7,896 nucleotides of DNA from Hyphomicrobiales bacterium (lineage in GTDB: Bacteria; Pseudomonadota; Alphaproteobacteria; Rhizobiales; Xanthobacteraceae). Every line of letters begins with the position of its first letter. The stretch's first letter is position 1. This document shows, in pieces, positions 1-6,484 of the stretch. The translations under genes were made by a program, and so were the position numbers. The DNA lies in contig PLTE01000062.1 of assembly GCA_003164375.1 (NCBI GenBank), positions 1 through 7,896 of the forward strand. Direction: 5' to 3'. A model generated the notes under the pieces. The model saw only the letters and a list, made by a program, of their open reading frames with translations, made no database searches and was not told where the DNA came from.

Positions 1-2
1 GC

Positions 3-275
3 GGCTCGCTCTATTGGGTGATCAAGGGCGAGATCGCCTGCCGGGAGCGTATCTGCGACGTGCGGCCTTTCGTCGATAAAGCCGGGATCGGACGCTGCGC
101 ACTGGTGCTCGATCCGAAGGTGATTCTGGTCGAGCCACGACCCTATCGCGCCTTTCAGGGCTGGCGCTATCTCGCCGCCAACGACGCGCCGCGCGACCTC
201 GATAAAGTTGTCAAAGGCGCTGCCGCCATGCCGGAGACGCTGCGGCGGGAGCTGCGCGAGCTCGGCCTGATGTGA
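3..275 (+). CDS. DUF1489 family protein, 3' end only
   Basis: This is the C-terminal 90 residues of an open frame that enters from the left edge, so the real start lies outside the window; the GTG at 18 is internal. The visible protein begins GSLYWVIKG and continues with RICDVRPF, a stretch with ILVEPRPYRAFQGWRYL, and a C-terminus of ELRELGLM. I recognise this pattern as DUF1489 (COG5458), a cytoplasmic family of about 140 residues found mainly in alphaproteobacteria. No biochemical function is established and no catalytic motif is obvious. No signal peptide or membrane segment is visible in the part present. The family call rests on recall of the conserved core, not on a search. The next gene on the same strand starts 94 bases downstream and is probably a separate unit, given the unrelated function and a small hairpin just after this stop. 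Confidence 0.72.
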   Translation, partial: GSLYWVIKGEIACRERICDVRPFVDKAGIGRCALVLDPKVILVEPRPYRAFQGWRYLAANDAPRDLDKVVKGAAAMPETLRRELRELGLM

Positions 276-296
276 GCCGCCCCTGCGCTTGGCGGC
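276..296 (+). terminator. possible weak terminator hairpin after the DUF1489 gene
   Basis: Directly after the stop codon, GCCGCC (276-281) and GGCGGC (291-296) form a perfect 6-bp GC stem with a 9-base loop. No T-run follows, so this is not a canonical intrinsic terminator. It could slow RNA polymerase or protect the 3' end, or be chance in GC-rich DNA. The rest of the 276-369 gap shows only the ribosome binding site of the next gene. Confidence 0.25.
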
Positions 297-369
297 CCCG
301 CGCATGGCGCTTGTCCTGTCGATCACGTAAACTCCCTGGCGAACAGGCTTTTGTCGTGGAGCAAGAACA

Positions 370-1311
370 ATGATCATCGAAAGCGAGAAGGACGTTACCC
401 CGGTGGTACTCAGCGAGTACGAGCGCGTCAAAAATCCGCGCTTGCGCGAGATCACCGCCGCCTTCATTCGCCATCTGCACGATTTCGCCCGTGAGGTCAG
501 GCTGACCGAAGAGGAGTTTCAGGCCGCCATGGGTTACATCGTCGCGCTGGGCAAGCACACCAACGAGACCCACAACGAAGCTGTGCTGATGTCCGGCTCG
601 CTCGGTTTCTCGACGCTGATCTGTCTTCTCAACAACGGCAATCGCGGTCAGACCGAAACCGACGCCAACTTGTTGGGCCCGTTCTGGCGCCTGGATTCGC
701 CGCGCACCATGAACGGCGATTCGATCGTGCGTTCGCCGACGCCGGGTGCCGTCTTGTTCGTCGATGCGTTGTTCCACGACGTCCATGGCAAGCCGATCGC
801 GGGGGCGGAGGTCGATGTCTGGCATTCCTCCACTGAGGGATTCTACGAGAACCAGGATCCGGTCCAGGCCGACATGAATCTCCGCGGCAAGTTCATCACC
901 GACGCGGACGGGCACGTCAATTTCCGCAGCATAAAGCCGGCCGGTTATCCGATCCCGATCGACGGTCCGGTCGGCGAACTTCTGCGCGCCGCCGGACGGC
1001 ACAATATGCGCCCCGCGCATCTGCATTTTCTCGCCTATAAGCCGAGCTTCAAGACGTTGATCTCGCAAGTTTACGATCCGGACGATAAGCACATCAATAA
1101 CGATGTGCAGTTCGGCGTCACGCGTCACCTGATCGGCGGTTACGTGCGCCACGATGAGCCCTGCGCGAGCGCCGCGGACGTCAAGGCGCCGTGGTATTCG
1201 CTCAAACACACCTTCGTCATGGAAAGTGGCACCGCGCGTTTGCCGAAGCCGCCGATCACGGGAAAGGCGCAAGGCGAACGGCCGCAAATCCCGCATCTCG
1301 AACCGACCTGA
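370..1311 (+). CDS. intradiol ring-cleavage dioxygenase (hydroxyquinol/catechol 1,2-dioxygenase type)
   Basis: Predicted 313-residue cytoplasmic non-heme Fe(III) enzyme that cleaves an ortho-dihydroxylated aromatic ring between the hydroxyls to give a cis,cis-muconate-type product (maleylacetate from hydroxyquinol). Residues about 20-95 match the helical N-terminal dimerisation domain of catechol/hydroxyquinol dioxygenases; about 98-290 are the beta-sandwich catalytic domain. The expected iron ligands are all visible: Tyr159 (GFYENQ), Tyr193 (AGYPIPIDGP), and His217 and His219 (RPAHLHF), with Arg214 at the usual substrate-side position. The LLGPFW motif at 101-106 is typical. Length fits the family (about 280-310). 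The ATG start has GGAG at 358-361, eight bases upstream. The substrate cannot be fixed: the sequence looks closer to hydroxyquinol 1,2-dioxygenases than to CatA, but this is recall. The substrate-binding-protein gene 57 bases downstream suggests use of an imported aromatic or aliphatic acid. No maleylacetate reductase or muconate cycloisomerase gene is visible. Confidence 0.9.
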   Translation: MIIESEKDVTPVVLSEYERVKNPRLREITAAFIRHLHDFAREVRLTEEEFQAAMGYIVALGKHTNETHNEAVLMSGSLGFSTLICLLNNGNRGQTETDANLLGPFWRLDSPRTMNGDSIVRSPTPGAVLFVDALFHDVHGKPIAGAEVDVWHSSTEGFYENQDPVQADMNLRGKFITDADGHVNFRSIKPAGYPIPIDGPVGELLRAAGRHNMRPAHLHFLAYKPSFKTLISQVYDPDDKHINNDVQFGVTRHLIGGYVRHDEPCASAADVKAPWYSLKHTFVMESGTARLPKPPITGKAQGERPQIPHLEPT

Positions 1312-1319
1312 CTTTTCTC

Positions 1320-1339
1320 CCTCCCCCACAAGGGGGAGG
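1320..1339. repeat. GC-rich 8-bp palindrome in the dioxygenase/binding-protein gap
   Basis: CCTCCCCC (1320-1327) and GGGGGAGG (1332-1339) form a perfect 8-bp stem with a 4-base ACAA loop, inside the 57-base gap between two same-strand genes. No T-run follows, so it is a poor intrinsic terminator. CTCCCCC...GGGGGAG palindromes recur between genes in Bradyrhizobium-like genomes, so this may be one copy of a dispersed REP-like element; that is from memory. Within a transcript it could stabilise the upstream message or lower expression of the downstream gene. Confidence 0.5.
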
Positions 1340-1368
1340 CGACAACAAACAAAACGGGAGGAATAAAC

Positions 1369-2547
1369 ATGCAACGTAGAACGCTGCTCAAAGGGATGGC
1401 TGCGACCGCAGCGGGCGGAGTTCTGTCCCGCCCGGCCATTGCCGTCGACACCACGCTCAAGGTCGGCTGCAGTCTGCCGTTAACGGGAGCCGGTTTCACC
1501 GCCGTGGGACGCGAGCTGACCGGCGCGCTCAAAGTCTACATGCAGCAGCACGGCGACACGGTGGCGGGCCGCAAAATCGAGCTCATCATCCGCGACGACG
1601 CTGGCGTCGGGGATAATGCTCGCCGCCTGGTGCAGGAAATGATCGTCAATGAGCAGGTCGACATCGTCGGCGTCGGCGTCACGCCGTGCGCCTTAGCAAT
1701 CGCGCAGCTTGTGACCGAGGCCAAGAAGGCGACCGTCGTCATGAGTTCAGGCGCTTCGATCACCACCACGAAATCCCCATACTTCGCGCGCGCCGGTTTC
1801 ATCATCGCGCCGCAGGCCTGGACCATGGCCGAGTGGGCGATCAAGAACGGTTCTAAGCGCGTCGTTACGCTGGTCAACGACTGGGCGCCGGGCGTGGAGG
1901 CGGAGAACGCGTTCAAGACGCGCTTCGTGCAAGTCGGCGGCGAGGTCATCGAGTCGCTCCGCGTCCCACTCGCCAGTCCCGACTTCGCGCCATCCCTGCA
2001 GCGCATCGCCGATCTCAAGCCCGACACCGCCTTCATCTACTTTCCAGGTCCGCTCGCGCCGGTTTTCACTCGGCAATTCGCCGAGAAAGGCCTTGGCCAA
2101 TCCGGCATCAAGATCATTGGCCCCGGCGACCTCTGCGACGACGACAGCCTCAACAATGCCGGCGATCAGATGATCGGGCTGGTCACCGCCGGGCCCTATT
2201 CCGCGGCGCATGACTCCGCGCTCAACAAGACTTACGTCGCCGACTTCCTGAAAACCGCCGGTGAGCGTCCTGATTTTGCCTCGCTCGGCGCTTACGACGG
2301 CCTGCACCTCGTCTACGAGGCGCTCAAAAAGACCGGTGGCGATGCCGACGGCGAAAAGCTGGTTGCCGCCATGAAAGGCATGGCTTGGGAAAGCCCGCGC
2401 GGTCCGGTTTCGCTCGATGCCGACACCCGCGACATCGTCAGTAACATCTACATCCGCAAAGTCGAAAAGATCGACGGCCAGCTTTGGGCCAAGGAGTTCG
2501 AGACCTTTGCGAATGTGAAAGACCCGATGAAGGTCGCGGCGAAGTAG
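1369..2547 (+). CDS. Tat-exported ABC transporter substrate-binding protein (branched-chain amino acid/aromatic acid type, Peripla_BP_6)
   Basis: Predicted 392-residue periplasmic binding protein of the LivK-like family, which delivers amino acids, aromatic acids or short-chain acids to an ABC importer. The N-terminus carries a twin-arginine signal: Arg3-Arg4 in RRTLLKG, an Ala/Gly-rich core at 9-20, and a likely cleavage after Ala25 (PAIA then VDTT). The mature part starts with the family's first strand and loop (LKVGCSLPLTGAG, 30-42), followed by ELIIRDDAG (71-79) and MSSGAS (125-130), where ligand-contacting Ser residues usually lie. A strong GGGAGG site at 1356-1361 lies seven bases before the ATG. 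It follows the ring-cleavage dioxygenase on the same strand, so a dihydroxyaromatic or its precursor is a plausible ligand, but the fold alone does not tell. No permease or ATPase gene follows; the next gene is convergent after 25 bases. It must use a transporter encoded elsewhere, or act as a sensor. Confidence 0.9.
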   Translation: MQRRTLLKGMAATAAGGVLSRPAIAVDTTLKVGCSLPLTGAGFTAVGRELTGALKVYMQQHGDTVAGRKIELIIRDDAGVGDNARRLVQEMIVNEQVDIVGVGVTPCALAIAQLVTEAKKATVVMSSGASITTTKSPYFARAGFIIAPQAWTMAEWAIKNGSKRVVTLVNDWAPGVEAENAFKTRFVQVGGEVIESLRVPLASPDFAPSLQRIADLKPDTAFIYFPGPLAPVFTRQFAEKGLGQSGIKIIGPGDLCDDDSLNNAGDQMIGLVTAGPYSAAHDSALNKTYVADFLKTAGERPDFASLGAYDGLHLVYEALKKTGGDADGEKLVAAMKGMAWESPRGPVSLDADTRDIVSNIYIRKVEKIDGQLWAKEFETFANVKDPMKVAAK

Positions 2548-2572
2548 GCTGGCACGGAGACCGCCCGCGGCC

Positions 2573-3406
2573 TCAATTGGTGGCGTTCTTCGCCGGAGCC
2601 GACTGCACTATGTTCTGAAAACTCACCGCCATCTGCCACATGCCGTCGCGTTTCACCCAGATGCGACTGACATGGTAGGGTTTGCCGATATCCGGCTGAT
2701 GCTCCGCGATCATGACGATCGCATCGCCAAAATCATACATAGTGGCCGACGTCAGTGGCGCCGGCGAGGCGCCGCCGCGGTTAACTGCAGCGATGCGTGC
2801 GGCTTTGTCCTGTACCCGGGTATTATTGACCACGAAGAACTCGTCGGCCGCGTGCGGCGCCCAGGCGGCGCCCTTGCCGAGGCTTACCGCCGTCTCCAGC
2901 TCTTGCCAGGATCGGATCAGGCCACGCTCGGCGGCGTTGCGCGGTTTATAGGGCAGAGTCTTGCAGGGATTTTCGCATTTCGCGGCGGCCGGCGCTGCGG
3001 GCGCCGTAGCGGAAGGCGGCGGATTTGCGGTGACCTCGTGATAGACTAAAGCGCGCCAGCTATGTCCGCGCTTCACGAAGATGCGCAAAGCGTAGGCGTT
3101 GTCGCGATTGGATCTGACCATGGCGACGCGGCCGTAGAAAAACACCTTGGCCGCGGCCTCCCGCTGATCTGTGACCGGAGGCAATACCCGGCGTAGATCA
3201 GCCCGGTTGTAGGTCTTGCCGTCGGAATCGGTCCAGCTGAATTGGGTATCGGTGAGCCGGCCGACCGCGCGCACGTCATTGCTGGTGATCGCGGCCAGCA
3301 GCGCTTGATCGACGGTGCGTATCGCCTGCTCATTGTCCGTCGCGGCCAATGCGTCCCCGCAAAGCGCCGCCAGCGCCAGGACGACCATCGCAAATAGCGT
3401 GCGCAT
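2573..3406 (-). CDS. exported protein with two DUF4440/SnoaL-like (NTF2-fold) domains
   Basis: Predicted 277-residue exported protein of unknown function. A Sec-type signal peptide (MRTLFAMVVLALAALCGDALA) likely ends at residue 21 or 22; Cys16 is not in a proper lipobox, since Leu precedes it. Residues about 25-127 form one NTF2-like unit: a helix with DQALLAAI, then TDTQFSWTDSDG with the domain-typical pattern, ending in strands around WRALVYHEV. A Pro/Ala-rich linker follows (about 129-143), then CENPC (144-148), the only two cysteines of the mature protein. A second NTF2-like unit spans about 155-268 (ADEFFVVNNTRV, VSRIWVKRDGMWQMAVSFQ). DUF4440 proteins are small-molecule-binding or ketosteroid-isomerase-like; no catalytic residue can be named here. 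The ATG has a GGAGGAG site nine bases upstream. It lies 80 bases after the MBL-fold gene on the same strand and may be co-transcribed with it. The domain call comes from pattern recognition. Confidence 0.72.
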   Translation of the reverse strand: MRTLFAMVVLALAALCGDALAATDNEQAIRTVDQALLAAITSNDVRAVGRLTDTQFSWTDSDGKTYNRADLRRVLPPVTDQREAAAKVFFYGRVAMVRSNRDNAYALRIFVKRGHSWRALVYHEVTANPPPSATAPAAPAAAKCENPCKTLPYKPRNAAERGLIRSWQELETAVSLGKGAAWAPHAADEFFVVNNTRVQDKAARIAAVNRGGASPAPLTSATMYDFGDAIVMIAEHQPDIGKPYHVSRIWVKRDGMWQMAVSFQNIVQSAPAKNATN

Positions 3407-3486
3407 CTGCGTTCTCCTCCCACTTGAAAATCCGGTTGAGATGTTTTTCCGTATTAGACAGCGTAGGTCGATTGCGTAACCGCGCC

Positions 3487-4404
3487 CTATCGTCCGCGCA
3501 AGTACCGATACGTTGCTCTAACGTCATGCGGTAACCAATCAGCATAGCGCGGAATATCAGCGTATTGTGGCAGCTTCACTTCGCGCACGGCGGCTTCCTC
3601 CGAAACGCCGGACTTGATCGCTGAATCGACCGCGCTCCGTAACGCCACCAGCATGTCGCGGAAGCGGGCGACTTGCGCGAGATCGGTCGGCATTCCGTGG
3701 CCGGGAATGACGATCGAAATGTCGAGCGTCAGCACGCGGGCGAGGCGATCGATCAGGCCCGAGAGATCGCAATCGCCGAGCCAGGGAAATCGCCCGTGAA
3801 ACAATAAATCGCCGAGAAAAATAACCTTGCTCTTTGCCAGCGAGACGACGATGTCGCCATCGCAATGCGCTGGGCCCCAATAGTCCAAATGCATCATGTC
3901 GTCTGGCAGATGGAAAGTGAAATGGTCGGCAAAGGTCTCGGTCGGCGATGCGATCGTTATCGTGTCGTAATCCGGCAGACCGATGCGGCTGCGAAACCAA
4001 GCCTGTGCCGGATCGTGCTGGGGCACGAGATCGAACAAGTTCTGCCCGAACAGCATTTTAATTTTGGTGGCGTAGTCCGAAATCGTCCAATAGGCGCCGG
4101 TCTTCGCGCCGAGATTGGCGTGCATTGCGTCGAGCGTTTTGTCGTGCGCCAGGATCGGCACGTCCGCGAACGCGATGTTGCCGGCGGTGTGGTCGAGGTG
4201 GCAATGGGTATTGATCAGCCTGCAGACGGGCTTGCCGGTCTCGGCTTCGATCGCGGCGCGAAACTTGTGCGCCAGGCGCGGATACTGCTGGGCGTCGATC
4301 GCGATGATCCCGTGCGGGGTAACGACGGCCCCGGCGTTGGAGTCGCCGCCTGAGCCGATCCAAGCATAGACATCCCTGGCTACGGTTAGGAGCTGCGGTT
4401 TCAC
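3487..4404 (-). CDS. MBL-fold metallo-hydrolase
   Basis: Predicted 305-residue metallo-beta-lactamase-fold hydrolase with a two-metal (Zn or Fe) site. The signature is clear: His67, His69, Asp71 and His72 (THCHLDH), His180 (PAHCDGD), the bridging Asp199 (FLGDLLF) and His236 (PGHG). The N-terminus (VYAWIGSGGDSNAG, then GIIAIDAQ) is the usual opening beta hairpin of the fold. No signal peptide is visible, so a cytoplasmic enzyme is likely. The start is GTG, the first possible start after an in-frame TGA two codons upstream; a weak GAG lies about nine bases before it. The substrate is unknown: this fold covers lactonases, glyoxalase II-like thioesterases, phosphodiesterases and others. The helical C-terminal tail (about 245-305) carries no motif I recognise. 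The gene starts 43 bases after the panC stop on the same strand and precedes the tandem DUF4440 gene, so all three may share transcripts. Confidence 0.88.
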   Translation of the reverse strand: MKPQLLTVARDVYAWIGSGGDSNAGAVVTPHGIIAIDAQQYPRLAHKFRAAIEAETGKPVCRLINTHCHLDHTAGNIAFADVPILAHDKTLDAMHANLGAKTGAYWTISDYATKIKMLFGQNLFDLVPQHDPAQAWFRSRIGLPDYDTITIASPTETFADHFTFHLPDDMMHLDYWGPAHCDGDIVVSLAKSKVIFLGDLLFHGRFPWLGDCDLSGLIDRLARVLTLDISIVIPGHGMPTDLAQVARFRDMLVALRSAVDSAIKSGVSEEAAVREVKLPQYADIPRYADWLPHDVRATYRYLRGR

Positions 4405-4447
4405 GGCATGTCACTCGCTTTTTTGGGAGTCGCGCGTGTCATAGGCG

Positions 4448-5344
4448 CTAGACCGCGACATTGTCGATCAGCCGGGTCGTGCCGATGCGAGCCGCGACCA
4501 AGAGCCTGATCGGTTCGCCCTTGATTGACTCCAACGGTGCCAGCGTCTCGGCATTCCGCGCTTCAAGATAATCGAGCACAAAACCGGCGTCGACGATCGC
4601 CTCCCGGCCCTGCCTGAGCGCGCCTGCGCTCGGCTTTCCGGCCGCAATCGCGCCGGCACATTCCCTGAGCACGCGATAAAGCGCAGGTGCCGCCTCACGC
4701 TCGCCCGGCGAGAGATAAGCGTTGCGCGACGACAGTGCCAAGCCGTCCTTTTCGCGCACGGTCGGGGCGCCGACGATGCGGGTTCTCAATCCGAGATCGC
4801 AGGCGAGCTGGGTCACCACTTTGAGCTGCTGGTAGTCTTTTTCCCCGAACATCGCGATGTCCGGCTCGCATTGGATCAAAAGCTTCGCGACCACGGTCGC
4901 GACGCCTGCGAAAAAATGCGGCCGGAAAGTATCTTCGAGCCCGGCTTTGGCCGGTCCGCCCGGCACGATCTGGGTGGCGAAGCCCGACGGATACATGGTC
5001 GTCACGGCGGGAGCCCAAACCAGATCGATGTTCAGCTTACGCAGCGCCTCAAGATCGGCGGCGAAGGTCCGCGGATAGGTGCCGAGGTCTTCGTTGGCTG
5101 CAAACTGGGTCGGATTGACGAAGATCGATACGATGACCCGATCGGCGCGACGCTTCGCGATTCTGACGAGCGAGAGATGGCCGTCGTGCAATGCGCCCAT
5201 GGTCGGCACCAGCGCGATGGTCTCACGCCGGCCATGAAAATCCGCAATCGCGCGTTCGAGCGCGGGCAATGTGCGCAAGGTATGTAGAATGACATTCGGG
5301 TGACGTCTGAGGCGACCCATCGATTTTTGGCGTTTGGTGTTCAT
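4448..5344 (-). CDS. panC: pantoate--beta-alanine ligase (pantothenate synthetase)
   Basis: PanC joins (R)-pantoate and beta-alanine using ATP, through a pantoyl-adenylate, in the cytoplasm. It is the last step of vitamin B5 synthesis, leading to coenzyme A. The 298-residue product carries all family landmarks: the nucleotide-binding HIGH-type motif PTMGALHDGH (47-56), FVNPTQF (75-81), FRPHFFAGV (140-148), FGEKDYQQL (166-174) and the KMSKS-like REKDGLALSSRN (197-208), ending in TRLIDNVAV. No key residue appears lost. The first 17 residues are basic and extend beyond the usual N-terminus, so translation may start at Met9 (ATG at 5318-5320) instead; neither ATG has a good ribosome binding site. 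panB and panD are not in the window. The gene diverges from mipZ across a gap of about 140 bases and is followed on its own strand by the MBL-fold gene. Confidence 0.97.
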   Translation of the reverse strand: MNTKRQKSMGRLRRHPNVILHTLRTLPALERAIADFHGRRETIALVPTMGALHDGHLSLVRIAKRRADRVIVSIFVNPTQFAANEDLGTYPRTFAADLEALRKLNIDLVWAPAVTTMYPSGFATQIVPGGPAKAGLEDTFRPHFFAGVATVVAKLLIQCEPDIAMFGEKDYQQLKVVTQLACDLGLRTRIVGAPTVREKDGLALSSRNAYLSPGEREAAPALYRVLRECAGAIAAGKPSAGALRQGREAIVDAGFVLDYLEARNAETLAPLESIKGEPIRLLVAARIGTTRLIDNVAV

Positions 5345-5394
5345 TTGAGTTGCGCCGCGAGCACACCCGGTGCGTTTCGTCGATGCACCTCGTG

Positions 5395-5407
5395 GTTAAT
5401 GATTAAC
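5395..5407. promoter_or_regulatory. AT-rich 13-bp palindrome in the panC/mipZ divergent region
   Basis: GTTAATGATTAAC is a perfect dyad, with 6-base arms around a central G, set in GC-rich DNA between two divergent genes. Such a symmetric AT-rich site fits a dimeric repressor or activator. On the - strand it reads ATTAACCAC, close to the TTAACCAT half-site reported for CtrA in other alphaproteobacteria, which would suit a cell-cycle gene. The spacing does not match the standard CtrA box (TTAA, 7 bases, TTAA), so the CtrA link is only a suggestion. Confidence 0.35.
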
Positions 5408-5431
5408 TTATCGCGTTTGATGCTGTATCTT
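5403..5431 (+). promoter_or_regulatory. possible sigma70-type promoter for mipZ
   Basis: TTAACT (5403-5408) and TATCTT (5426-5431), 17 bases apart, each match four of six consensus positions of the housekeeping sigma factor's -35 and -10 boxes. The -35 box overlaps the right arm of the 13-bp palindrome, so a protein bound there would compete with polymerase. Transcription would begin near 5438, about 50 bases before the preferred mipZ ATG. This is weak consensus evidence only. Confidence 0.28.
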
Positions 5432-5486
5432 GACCACAGGCGTTGCAGCCCGGAGAGATGATCGCAACGCAGGGGTTGCGTCTCCC

Positions 5487-6410
5487 ATGTTGATGCAAGC
5501 GGATGTCGGCAGGCCATTCTCGGCGCATGTCATCGTCCTTGGTAACGAAAAAGGCGGCTCGGGCAAGTCGACGACGGCCATGCATGTGGCCGTGGCCCTC
5601 ATGCAGGCCGGCCAGCGCGTCGCCACGATCGACCTCGATTCCCGCCAGAAAAGCTTCACCCACTATATCGACAACCGCCGTATCTGGGCCGAACGTGCTG
5701 GCATCAAGCTGCAAATCCCTCAACATTATTGCGTTGCCCGCGGCTTCGGTGTGCGGCTCGATGAAATCGAGGCACAGGAATTCGCCGCTTTTGCCGAAGC
5801 GGTGAGCACGGTCGAGCAAAGCCACGACTTTATTGTCATTGATACCCCCGGGTCCGATTCATACCTGATGCGGCTTGCGCATTCGATGGCGGACACGCTG
5901 ATTACGCCGTTGAACGACAGCTTTGTCGATTTCGACGTGCTCGGCAGGATCGATCAAACCACATTCGAGGTCGCGGGCGTCAGCCACTACGCCGAAATGG
6001 TCCGCGAGGCGCGCCGGCAGCGCCGCCTGGTCGACGGCGGCCTCACCGACTGGATCGTGGTGCGCAACCGACTCTCGACCTTGGGTTCGCGCAATCGGCG
6101 GCTAGTCGGGGAGGGGGTCGAGGGACTTGCCAAGCAGCTCGGCTTTCGGCCGATCAACGGCTTCGCCGAGCGGGTGGTCTACCGCGAGTTCTTCCCGCGC
6201 GGCCTCACCGCGCTCGACGATTTGACCGAGGATACGCTCGGCTTGCGCCCCAATACCTCGCACGTGACGGCCCGCGACGAGGTGAAGGCCCTGATCGATG
6301 CGCTCCGCCTGCCGATCGACGAACGGGGCAAACGTCGCGCCGCGGCGCGCGCCGAATGGATCCAGGCTTCCGGAAAACCGCTCGAAACCCACGATCTGCT
6401 CGCCGATTGA
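5487..6410 (+). CDS. mipZ: MipZ-type ParA/MinD-family ATPase, division-site regulator
   Basis: MipZ is a P-loop ATPase that binds ParB at the chromosome origin, forms a gradient from the poles, binds DNA as an ATP-bound dimer and inhibits FtsZ assembly away from midcell. From ATG 5487 the product has 307 residues. Its deviant Walker A is at 21-29 (EKGGSGKST, signature Lys22, P-loop Lys27), Walker A' around ATIDLDSRQ (46-54) and Walker B-like FIVIDTPG (115-122). MipZ-specific blocks follow: TPLNDSFVDFDVLG (140-153), DWIVVRNRL (188-196) and RVVYREFFPRGLTALD (229-244). These resemble Caulobacter MipZ far more than plasmid ParA. The open frame extends to a TTG at 5430, but ATG 5487 or 5493 fits the family better: only about 13 residues precede HVIVLGNEKGG. 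An AGGGG at 5471-5475 lies 11 bases before ATG 5487. A basic tail after about 278 ends in THDLLAD. Confidence 0.93.
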   Translation: MLMQADVGRPFSAHVIVLGNEKGGSGKSTTAMHVAVALMQAGQRVATIDLDSRQKSFTHYIDNRRIWAERAGIKLQIPQHYCVARGFGVRLDEIEAQEFAAFAEAVSTVEQSHDFIVIDTPGSDSYLMRLAHSMADTLITPLNDSFVDFDVLGRIDQTTFEVAGVSHYAEMVREARRQRRLVDGGLTDWIVVRNRLSTLGSRNRRLVGEGVEGLAKQLGFRPINGFAERVVYREFFPRGLTALDDLTEDTLGLRPNTSHVTARDEVKALIDALRLPIDERGKRRAAARAEWIQASGKPLETHDLLAD

Positions 6411-6484
6411 GGCCGTTGCGCGTAATATCCTGGCACTGCGCGGCCGTCTTAGCCTCATTCTGTAAGCGATGGGAGCAACACGTC

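Noticed and set aside
211..1374. Long open frame on the - strand (387 codons) covering the dioxygenase gene
   Set aside because: It is antisense to a dioxygenase with all catalytic residues, is Arg/Val/Asp-rich with no recognisable domain, and arises from third-position GC bias. No credible ribosome site supports it.
1747..2307. - strand open frame of 186 codons inside the binding-protein gene
   Set aside because: Shadow frame opposite a clearly coding gene, with biased composition and no domain.
3557..4000. Arg-rich - strand frame of 147 codons overlapping the MBL-fold gene
   Set aside because: Out-of-frame reading of the metallo-hydrolase gene on the same strand; Arg/Ser/Pro-rich low-complexity translation typical of a shifted GC-rich frame, not a frameshifted second gene.
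5430..5486. N-terminal extension of MipZ from the TTG at 5430
   Set aside because: It would add 19 residues not expected in the family, TTG is a rare start, and the -10 candidate and leader signals overlap it. ATG 5487 or 5493 is preferred.
6411..6445. Inverted repeat GGCCG/CGGCC after the mipZ stop as a terminator
   Set aside because: Only 5 perfect base pairs around a 25-base loop, and the following TCTT is too short for an intrinsic terminator; likely chance at this GC content.
6356..6484. Upstream extension of the VOC protein by 43 codons
   Set aside because: It overlaps the end of mipZ, is Arg-rich with no domain similarity, and a good ribosome site precedes ATG 6485.
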